From Bacteriovoracaceae bacterium (GTDB lineage Bacteria; Bdellovibrionota; Bacteriovoracia; Bacteriovoracales; Bacteriovoracaceae): a DNA stretch of 64,000 nucleotides. The notes under the pieces were generated by a model. That model was given only the letters and a program-made list of their open reading frames with translations. It did no database searches and was not told the DNA's origin. Location of the stretch: assembly GCA_024711325.1 (NCBI GenBank), contig JANJTC010000005.1, positions 1 to 64,000 of the forward strand. The letters run 5' to 3'. A program made the position numbers and the translations under genes. Positions 58,004-64,000 of this stretch are shown piece by piece (position 1 is the first letter of the stretch; the number at the start of each line of letters is the position of its first letter).

Positions 58004-58779
58004 TTGTTATTGTTATCCTGCTTTTAATTTCAACCGCATCATATGCTGCACCTAAAGAGATTGAGGTGTGGTTTTTATCCAATGCTAAGGTTACTCAGCT
58101 TAATGAACTTTTAAATCGTCCTCAGTACGTTTATAGGGCACCAGTTGCGAAACTAGAATGTCAGGAGATGGGGGATTATTGTTTTGATCCTCAATACGGT
58201 CTGTATAAAAAAGATGATGCTAATTTAGAAGTTGATGCCGGCGAGATAACTAAAGAAAAAGGTCCCGAGATTCCTTCGGCAAAATCAGTCGATCGAAATC
58301 TCATCAACTGCGATCCTAACAATTATTTTGATATTTTTTGTGGAAAGGCACGGGCCGAGACCAAACGAGAGAGCGCTAAGCTAGATCTGTGGATAGATAC
58401 ATCATCTTCGATGAAAGAGTTTGATTATACTGATAAAGAAGGTGGCTGCTTTAGAAAAAGTCTAGTGAGCAGATTGGATGAGACTTGTGGTTTTAATCAG
58501 AAAGTTAACGTTATGATGTTTGATACTTCTATTAAACAGGCCGGAAGCATGGATCAAATGTGCCATAACCAGGGGCTCAATGATTATAAACGATTAATGG
58601 ACTGGATTGAGCGCTCAGACGCTAAAAAACTTATCGTTATCACTGATATCTATGAATTTCATAAAGATTTCTCAGACTTCATCGAAAGTAAGCACGGGAA
58701 ACTTCGTGGTGATAAAGATGCCCTGACGGCTAAACAAATGCTTGATCTGGTTGATGAACTTGCCAAAAGCTGCAAGTAA
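58000..58779 (+). CDS. Secreted vWA-domain protein
   Basis: The 259-residue protein has a signal peptide (cleavage near SYA-A), paired Cys residues, and a vWA fold with the MIDAS motif DTSSS (Asp133, Ser135, Ser137) and LIVITDIYE. It is likely exported and metal-binding. TTG start overlaps the HTH stop by four bases, so both form one unit. Function unknown. Confidence 0.72.
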   Translation: MIVIVILLLISTASYAAPKEIEVWFLSNAKVTQLNELLNRPQYVYRAPVAKLECQEMGDYCFDPQYGLYKKDDANLEVDAGEITKEKGPEIPSAKSVDRNLINCDPNNYFDIFCGKARAETKRESAKLDLWIDTSSSMKEFDYTDKEGGCFRKSLVSRLDETCGFNQKVNVMMFDTSIKQAGSMDQMCHNQGLNDYKRLMDWIERSDAKKLIVITDIYEFHKDFSDFIESKHGKLRGDKDALTAKQMLDLVDELAKSCK

Positions 58780-58794
58780 TAACAAAATCCCCTC

Positions 58795-59832
58795 ATGAAT
58801 CTTAAAGCACTTCTCCTGTGGTCCGAGCAGGAATTCACCCATCTTCCCTGGCGCAATAATCGCTCTTTGTATCGGACGTTGGTTTCTGAAATCATGCTTC
58901 AGCAAACGACCGTGGGAACTGTGATGAATCATTTTGAGCGCTTCCTGGTGCGTTTTCCAACACTCGAGAGTCTTGCCCAAGCTTCAGAAGAGGAGTTAAT
59001 CATTGCTTGGAAAGGTCTGGGTTATTACCGGCGTGCACGAAACTTGAAAAAAATTGCAGAGACACTGGTAAATAATCATGGAGGAGAATTCCCTCATGAT
59101 CTTGAAGCTCTTCAGGAAATTTCCGGCATCGGTCCTTACACGGCCAACGCTTTAATTGGAATTGGAATGAATAAACGGGCCTTGGCAGTGGATGCTAACC
59201 TGGAGCGAGTTATTGCCCGGCTCTTTGGTCTTAAGACAAAAAAAGGTCCTAAGCTTCAAAAAGAAATTCAAAACCTCTTCATCCAGAAATTGATTTTTAA
59301 TGAGAAAGTTTCCTTTCGGGGACTCAATGAAGCTTTAATGGATCTGGGACGAACGTTTTGTCAGGCGAGGAAGGCGAGCTGTGAGCTCTGCGCTTTAAAA
59401 AAAACATGCAAAGCTTTTGAGTTGGGAACACCCCTGAAGTTTCCTGTGAATGATGAAAATGAAGCCAGGAAGAGTGAACACGAACTCCATCTGCTCCGAG
59501 TGATTGTGAAGAAAAAGGAAAAGCTTTTGGTTTATCAGAAGGCCCAGAATGAATGGCTTTCGGGGCAATTTGAAGTTCCTACCTTCATCCTGAAAACCAG
59601 TGATGAAAAATTAAGACAGTACCCAATAATCAAAACGGAAATACCTCAAGAATTTGTGACTAGTTTTAAAACGTCAATTACAAAATATAAAATTTCCAAT
59701 CACGTTCTGGTTCTAAGTGAAAAAGCTTTTTTGCAAATGGGATTTAAGGTCGAAACTCAGTGGCGATCAATTCATGAAGCCTCATCTAACTTTTCCACTG
59801 CCACCCTTAAGGCCTTGGCCAAAATAAATTAA
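58795..59832 (+). CDS. mutY: A/G-specific adenine glycosylase MutY
   Basis: The 345-residue protein has the SEIMLQQT helix with the catalytic Glu32, the HhH motif GIGPYTANAL at 111-120, the Asp133 in VDANLERV, and the iron-sulfur motif C-x6-C-x2-C-x5-C at Cys189, 196, 199 and 205. A C-terminal NUDIX-like region recognises 8-oxoG. No clear ribosome-binding site is seen. Confidence 0.94.
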   Translation: MNLKALLLWSEQEFTHLPWRNNRSLYRTLVSEIMLQQTTVGTVMNHFERFLVRFPTLESLAQASEEELIIAWKGLGYYRRARNLKKIAETLVNNHGGEFPHDLEALQEISGIGPYTANALIGIGMNKRALAVDANLERVIARLFGLKTKKGPKLQKEIQNLFIQKLIFNEKVSFRGLNEALMDLGRTFCQARKASCELCALKKTCKAFELGTPLKFPVNDENEARKSEHELHLLRVIVKKKEKLLVYQKAQNEWLSGQFEVPTFILKTSDEKLRQYPIIKTEIPQEFVTSFKTSITKYKISNHVLVLSEKAFLQMGFKVETQWRSIHEASSNFSTATLKALAKIN

Positions 59833-60260
59833 AATTTAATCAAGATGGCAATCAGCCCTAGCCCCATTGCCATTAAGCTTCCAAGTTTAATGGTAAGGCG
59901 ATACTCCATTGCTTTCATTTCTGAGCGAAGTGAGTTTTCCATTTCTTTCATTTCTGAACGGAGTGAGTTTTCAATTTCTTTCATCGATGTATGAAGAGAA
60001 TGATCCCCTCTGTTTATTATGGCCAAGATTGAACTTTCTTTCGAGTCTAGTAAAAAACGGAAATTTGTATCAAGGGTCCTGATCTCAGCTTGATTAATAA
60101 GAATCAACTCCCGAAGAGAATACTCCAGATCCTTTAGATCACTTTTCGTAGCAAATTTGGAATCCATAAGTTCAATCCAGCTTTTTACAACTTCTTTGGC
60201 CTGATCTGAAGAAAAGCCAACTTCTTCTAGATTCTCAGTATACTTCAAAGCATTGATCAT
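59829..60260 (-). CDS. Coiled-coil protein with C-terminal membrane anchor (DUF1640-like)
   Basis: The 143-residue protein has a helical N terminus (YTENLEEVGFSSDQAK), a long coiled coil with an internally duplicated 11-residue unit SLRSEMKxMEN, and a membrane helix at the end (LGSLMAMGLGLIAILI). This matches the DUF1640 coiled-coil layout. ATG 60260 is chosen over 60266 because GAGGAG is seven bases upstream of it. Its stop overlaps that of mutY. Confidence 0.72.
   Translation of the reverse strand: MINALKYTENLEEVGFSSDQAKEVVKSWIELMDSKFATKSDLKDLEYSLRELILINQAEIRTLDTNFRFLLDSKESSILAIINRGDHSLHTSMKEIENSLRSEMKEMENSLRSEMKAMEYRLTIKLGSLMAMGLGLIAILIKF
59913..59978 (-). repeat. Two tandem 33-bp units within the coiled-coil gene
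   Basis: Units 59913-59945 and 59946-59978 are nearly identical and encode the repeated coiled-coil 11-mer, differing at a few bases. Confidence 0.75.
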
Positions 60261-60288
60261 TTCCATTCTCCTCGTTGAAGGAATCTGT

Positions 60289-60396
60289 ATGCAAAACTTT
60301 GGGCCATGTAGAAGAAGATTAATTGCTGGAAATCAAAGGGAGGGCGGCACAATGCAGAGAAATTTATTCCAATCGAGAGAGAAGTTTTTTCTTAAT
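60289..60396 (+). CDS. Possible 35-residue small protein
   Basis: A short frame behind AAGGA (seven-base spacing) encodes MQNFGPCRRRLIAGNQREGG and ends EREVFS. It is followed immediately by a 14-bp perfect hairpin. Nothing else supports coding; it could equally be non-coding. Confidence 0.25.
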
Positions 60397-60427
60397 GCGA
60401 AAAGGTAGCTGGTACCTTTTCGCATTT
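60395..60427. terminator. 14-bp perfect hairpin
   Basis: AATGCGAAAAGGTA (60395-60408) pairs with TACCTTTTCGCATT (60414-60427). On the plus strand ATTTTCG and later T-rich bases follow; on the minus strand the tail is A-rich. It lies beyond the 3' end of the gene at 60441. Confidence 0.6.
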
Positions 60428-60440
60428 TCGACAATTTTTC

Positions 60441-60773
60441 TTAGTTGCAACCAAGAATTGATTCAACAGTGTACGTGCCCCAATCTTGGTCTTGGTGATC
60501 GTAACCATCGTAGTAAGCGCTCATAACAGTAATAACGCCGTTACCTTCAACTTCAATAACTGTTTCATAGGTATAATCAACGATACCCTGATCAACTTGA
60601 TGACGAGTGGTCTTGTTGCTGATTTCAATCAGACGGCCATTAGGTACATCACACTTTAATTGAACGGCCTTTTCAATGACGTCCTGATGTCTTTTTACGA
60701 ACTTGGAATTTTCAATTTCCGCCATGGCAGAGAAACTTAGAACGGCAAGTAGAGATACAGTGAAAGCTTTCAT
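60441..60773 (-). CDS. Small exported protein
   Basis: The 110-residue protein has a signal peptide (cleavage near AMA-E) and two Cys in the mature part (CDVPNG and the penultimate Cys), likely bonded. AAAGGAG precedes the start. The family is not recognised. Confidence 0.68.
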   Translation of the reverse strand: MKAFTVSLLAVLSFSAMAEIENSKFVKRHQDVIEKAVQLKCDVPNGRLIEISNKTTRHQVDQGIVDYTYETVIEVEGNGVITVMSAYYDGYDHQDQDWGTYTVESILGCN

Positions 60774-60835
60774 CGAATGCTCCTTTAAATTGAGACCTAT
60801 TTAATAACTTGCCGGTTTTCTAACATGGTTTAGTG

Positions 60836-60853
60836 AATTCTATTGTTAGAATT
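60836..60853. repeat. Inverted repeat in the 60774-60977 gap
   Basis: AATTCTA (60836-60842), loop TTGT, TAGAATT (60847-60853), between two divergent exported-protein genes. Nothing else clear is seen in this 204-base gap. Confidence 0.35.
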
Positions 60854-60977
60854 GAGTTAGAAATGTTTGAGGATTACATGGATTTTGGGTCTGTAAAATT
60901 TATAGTGGTTTTCTCAGAGGATTGAAAGGTTTCTCCCATAGTGCTACGTGAGGGGCACACATTTTAAAGGAATCTTT

Positions 60978-61514
60978 ATGAAAAAAATATTCAGCTTTTT
61001 TCTTTTGATAGGAACATTTTCAGCATTCTCTGCTGAAGTGAGGATTAATGCAAATCAAGTAGAATTTAACGTGAATAAAGACGTAGAAATTAATACTGCG
61101 ACTTTAGGAATTAGATGTCTTCGCAAAGCGGGCATTTTAGAGCAATTAAATAACGGTCTGAAAGAATACACAGAATGTAATGACTTTAAAGTTAATGGTG
61201 TTAAGCCTCCTTATTATTCACCATCAATTGAATTAAGGAAGATTGGTAAGAATAAATTTGTACTAGAAAAAGACGCACTCATTAAATTTTCAACATCTCG
61301 TAAAGGGCACGTTTGTGTCATTATCAAAGCCGAATTTAAAGATTTCAAAATTCAGTTTGAAAGAGGTGAGGATACTTATTCCCTTCTTTCTTATTGCTCG
61401 GTTAAAAATCTGCCGTTTGCGACTAATGACTATGTTTACAACAATAGAAGAGTCTCTACTTTAGAACAATTCAACGATGCTCTTGGACGTCCAATTCAAG
61501 TAAATTTAAAATAG
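60978..61514 (+). CDS. Exported protein of unknown function
   Basis: The 178-residue protein has a signal peptide (cleavage near FSA-E) and a beta-rich mature part with four Cys. The family is not recognised. ATG 60978 is chosen for the AAAGG upstream and the clean signal peptide; the frame is open 10 codons earlier. Confidence 0.68.
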   Translation: MKKIFSFFLLIGTFSAFSAEVRINANQVEFNVNKDVEINTATLGIRCLRKAGILEQLNNGLKEYTECNDFKVNGVKPPYYSPSIELRKIGKNKFVLEKDALIKFSTSRKGHVCVIIKAEFKDFKIQFERGEDTYSLLSYCSVKNLPFATNDYVYNNRRVSTLEQFNDALGRPIQVNLK

Positions 61515-61519
61515 ATTTC

Positions 61520-61556
61520 AAAAAAACAGGGATAGAGTGAAAAAGATTTTATCCCT
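61520..61556 (-). terminator. Second terminator downstream of RNase P RNA
   Basis: Minus strand AGGGATA (61556-61550) pairs with TATCCCT (61534-61528), then a T run (61526-61520). Confidence 0.6.
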
Positions 61557-61561
61557 ATTAC

Positions 61562-61867
61562 AAAAAAACCGAGATCAGGAATAAGCCGGATTCTGTATTA
61601 AACTATCATTCCTCTAGGATCTGAATTACTCCAGACCTCTTGCACCCTACCCGTGAGCTCCTCGAGCAGACTCAACGCTCACCTACATGGGCTTGCACCT
61701 CGTAGAGTTTACCTGGTTTCACTACGCACCCAAGTTTCCCTGGGCCATACATACTTTCTGTTGCACTTGTCCTCGCCTCACGACGGACGGGCATTACCCG
61801 CTACGATGCTCTATGGTGTCCGGACTTTCCTCCCGTCTTGCGACCGGCGATAGTCCCCTGATCTCGG
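61562..61867 (-). ncRNA. rnpB: RNase P RNA, bacterial type A
   Basis: On the minus strand the RNA starts CCGAGATCAGG and ends CCTGATCTCGG, forming an 11-bp P1 stem (61867-61857 with 61579-61569) followed by a T run. The conserved core elements GAGGAAAGTCCGG and ACAGAATCCGGCTTA are present, as is the P15 GGUAA-type region. It is the catalytic RNA that cuts tRNA 5' leaders. A TATAAT-like -10 (61879-61874, minus strand) is seven bases upstream of the P1 start. Confidence 0.95.
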
Positions 61868-61887
61868 TTAAAGATTATATAACGCCC

Positions 61888-62571
61888 TCAAGCCCCGTAA
61901 GGCAAGAAGATACGGGAGCACTGCGGGCAAGTTTTTAGGTTCTTTTGCATGTCGATTTCGGACTCATCTAAACGAGAGATTTTATAGCGGCAAAAGTAAC
62001 AACTTCCCTGATCTATACGGGTAAAAGGACCATGGGCCAGATTTTTAGCGGAGATTTTTTGTAAAGTAGATCGAAAATCAGATGGCAATTCTTCCAGCAG
62101 AAGTTTAAGTCTTAAATCAATGTTTATAACTTCATTATTTAATTTGTCGACTTCAGGGAGAACATCTTGCTCAATCTCTTTTATGGTTTTTTCCAATCCG
62201 GCTAAAAAAGTTTTGTGGTCCTGAGTTTGAGTTTCAATTTCTTCCAACTGAGATAATAATTCCAGACCCTGTTCTTCGGCCTGATTAATGTCTAATAGAT
62301 ATTGATGGATTTTTTTCTCATCTCCGCCCATATCCATCAGGCGTTGTTTTTGCTCGGAAGCAGTCTTTAGCTTCTTTTCGACTTCTGCGAGTTCATGATT
62401 TAAGGCAAATCCATCCTGCTTGAGCTTTGCAGTTTGCATTAAAGTCTCTTGACGCCTCTCGTTTAGCTTGGATACTCGATCTTCTTGCTCACTCTTGGAC
62501 TTCAAGTAATTGATTCTCATCTTAGTCAGAGAATCTATTTCTTTTAATTTTAAAAACCAGTCAACACTCAC
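61888..62571 (-). CDS. Coiled-coil protein with C4 zinc ribbon
   Basis: The 227-residue protein has a long antiparallel-type coiled coil and a C-terminal zinc ribbon with Cys-x2-Cys pairs (CYFC and CPQC). This matches the small bacterial family of coiled-coil plus C4 zinc-ribbon proteins of poorly known function. GTG 62571 is preferred because GAAGGA lies seven bases upstream; an ATG at 62610 would overlap the start of aroB. rnpB follows directly. Confidence 0.78.
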   Translation of the reverse strand: MSVDWFLKLKEIDSLTKMRINYLKSKSEQEDRVSKLNERRQETLMQTAKLKQDGFALNHELAEVEKKLKTASEQKQRLMDMGGDEKKIHQYLLDINQAEEQGLELLSQLEEIETQTQDHKTFLAGLEKTIKEIEQDVLPEVDKLNNEVINIDLRLKLLLEELPSDFRSTLQKISAKNLAHGPFTRIDQGSCYFCRYKISRLDESEIDMQKNLKTCPQCSRIFLPYGA

Positions 62572-62608
62572 TTCATTTTCCTTCGATTTCGACGATAATA
62601 GGTGCACC

Positions 62609-63604
62609 ATGAAATCCAATCTAACTTACCTCAAAAAACTCGAACTGTTCAAGGAACTGGATAATTTCAAAGAAGGCCAATTCTTTGCCATTGCTGACCA
62701 GAAAGTCAAAAACCATCTTCCACAGTGGATCTCTTTTTCTCCTCATATCTTCTGGTTAAAAAGTCCGGAAGAAGAGAAGACTTTGGAGGTCTATCAACGG
62801 GCCGTTGAGTTTTTTCTCAAGCAGGGAATTACCCGTGCATCTACTATTTACGCTATCGGCGGTGGTGCTACCACGGATTTTGCCGGTTTTGTGGCTTCCA
62901 CAATCCTTCGGGGAGTAAAGTGGGTTGCCATTCCAACTACTTTATTGGCCATGATTGATGGCTCTATAGGGGGCAAGGTTGCCTTGAATATGCCTCAGGG
63001 CAAGAATCTGGTGGGTGCTTTCCATGCCCCGGATAACGTTTATATTTGTGGTGACTTTCTAACCTCTCTTCCAGCCAGTGAATGGATTTCAGGTAAGGGT
63101 GAAGTCATGAAATACGGATTTCTATCCAAGGAAATTCATGACATGATTTTGAAGAAGTCTGCGATTGAAGATATTGCTGTGGCCTGTGCCAAGTTTAAGA
63201 ATGAAGTAATTCAAAAAGATTTCAAAGAACAGGGAGAGAGAATTCATCTTAATCTGGGTCATACCTTAGGACACGCCTTTGAATCTCACTTAAAGATCCC
63301 TCATGGCCAGGCCGTGGCCATGGGGCTTAAATATATATTTAAGGTGATGGAACTTAACCAATCTCATGGAGAATGGAGCGAGATGGTAAAGGCACTTAAC
63401 CTTCCTGCGGAGAAAATGGAAATTGCTCATTATTCTCATTTTGACCTGAAGACTTTTTTGAATTTTCTGGATCATGACAAGAAGAAGGTTGACTCAAAAA
63501 TCAGGTTAGTTCTCGTCAAGGATATTGGTTTTTGTTATGTTGAAGAAGTCCCGATGAAAGACTTTAAAACAAAGATTCAATCCTATGCAGAGTTTAAGCC
63601 TTAA
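62609..63604 (+). CDS. aroB: 3-dehydroquinate synthase
   Basis: The 331-residue protein has YAIGGGATTDFAGFVAS for NAD binding, MIDGSIGGKVALNM and the metal-binding HLNLGHTLGHAFE, all AroB signatures. It makes dehydroquinate in the shikimate pathway. ATG 62609 follows AGGTGCACC. It is coupled to aroA. Confidence 0.94.
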   Translation: MKSNLTYLKKLELFKELDNFKEGQFFAIADQKVKNHLPQWISFSPHIFWLKSPEEEKTLEVYQRAVEFFLKQGITRASTIYAIGGGATTDFAGFVASTILRGVKWVAIPTTLLAMIDGSIGGKVALNMPQGKNLVGAFHAPDNVYICGDFLTSLPASEWISGKGEVMKYGFLSKEIHDMILKKSAIEDIAVACAKFKNEVIQKDFKEQGERIHLNLGHTLGHAFESHLKIPHGQAVAMGLKYIFKVMELNQSHGEWSEMVKALNLPAEKMEIAHYSHFDLKTFLNFLDHDKKKVDSKIRLVLVKDIGFCYVEEVPMKDFKTKIQSYAEFKP

Positions 63605-63611
63605 TAAAGGA

Positions 63612-64000
63612 ATGATGAGAGAGAAGGTCCATGTACCTTCTTCAAAATCCTACGCTAATCGGGCCTTGATACTTTCAGCACTCCTGGACAATGCTCCCTT
63701 GTTAAAAGATCTTCCGCTCGCAACAGATGTCACAATATTGCTTAAGGCCCTGGAAAAAGTGGGACTTAACATTGAGAAAGCTGATGGAGATATTCTCATC
63801 ACTAATTCTTTCCCGGCCTGTGAAATAACAGGTGCAGAGATTGAGGTTGGTGAAGGGGGGACTACCGCGCGTTTTCTGGCAGCTTTGCTTCTATTGGGAA
63901 AGATGCCTTATCAATTGATTTTAGGGCAGAGACTCAAAGCGAGGCCTTGGCAGGAATTCATTGAACTCGTGGGCTCTCTGGGTGGGAAAGCAAATCTGAA
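63612..64000 (+). CDS. aroA: 3-phosphoshikimate 1-carboxyvinyltransferase, 5' part
   Basis: The frame runs off the window end. It begins MMREKVHVPSSKSYANRALI, which has the PEP-binding SSKSxANR motif, and continues with VGEGGTTARFLAALL, the second substrate motif. It is EPSP synthase. Either ATG 63612 or 63615 may start; AAAGGA lies upstream. Confidence 0.92.
   Translation, partial: MMREKVHVPSSKSYANRALILSALLDNAPLLKDLPLATDVTILLKALEKVGLNIEKADGDILITNSFPACEITGAEIEVGEGGTTARFLAALLLLGKMPYQLILGQRLKARPWQEFIELVGSLGGKANL

Noticed and set aside
60323-60526. Plus-strand frame of 67 codons
   Set aside because: It crosses the hairpin and runs antisense to an exported-protein gene.
60860-60930. 20-codon frame in the gap before 60978
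   Set aside because: It lacks a ribosome-binding site and any supporting context.
61653-61938. Plus-strand frames across 61653-61938
   Set aside because: They lie antisense to RNase P RNA.

Overview
The window reads as chromosome of a moderately AT-rich, Gram-negative, rod-shaped bacterium, most likely a member of the Bdellovibrionota close to the Bacteriovorax/Peredibacter group. This rests on LolA, an LpoA-like lipoprotein and two outer-membrane-type proteins; MreB, a TadC-type secretion platform and multiple FHA proteins; a sigma-54 activator behind a sigma-28-type promoter; and a secreted fibre with a phage-type S74 chaperone. The assignment is inference; no search was possible. No insertion sequence, prophage or CRISPR array was seen.

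Region 1 (1-14207) is the end of tuf followed by the fused S10-spc-alpha ribosomal block: rpsJ to rpsQ, rplN to secY, adk, infA, rpmJ, rpsM, rpsK, rpoA, rplQ, then a strong terminator. rpsD, normally between rpsK and rpoA, is absent, and the two gaps around rpoA share a motif.

Region 2 (14212-31730) holds a TlpA-like thioredoxin, the sigma-54 activator, a three-gene biotin-dependent acyl-CoA carboxylase, an M16 protease, a HemW-like radical SAM protein, the grpE-dnaK-dnaJ chaperone set, an LpoA-like lipoprotein and hpt.

Region 3 (31958-44363) has two compact operons. The first is mreB, a PilZ protein, a lipoprotein and a NagZ-like glycosidase (shape, c-di-GMP sensing, peptidoglycan turnover). 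The second joins a secreted-domain/TadC fusion, a DUF192 protein, three membrane FHA proteins and a PP2C-type phosphatase, followed by a response regulator. It looks like a phospho-threonine-controlled envelope or secretion machine.

Region 4 (44354-51598) holds birA, rph, rdgB, tRNA-Pro, envelope proteins and a three-gene unit of pseudopilin, S74 fibre and Cys-rich secreted protein, which is the best candidate for a surface or prey-recognition system.

Region 5 (51827-64000) holds smc, lolA, small exported proteins, a divergent pentapeptide-repeat / HTH regulator / secreted vWA locus with operator-like repeats, a 26-residue membrane peptide, mutY, RNase P RNA, a zinc-ribbon protein, aroB and the start of aroA. 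Genes are tightly packed, and several convergent pairs overlap at their stop codons.
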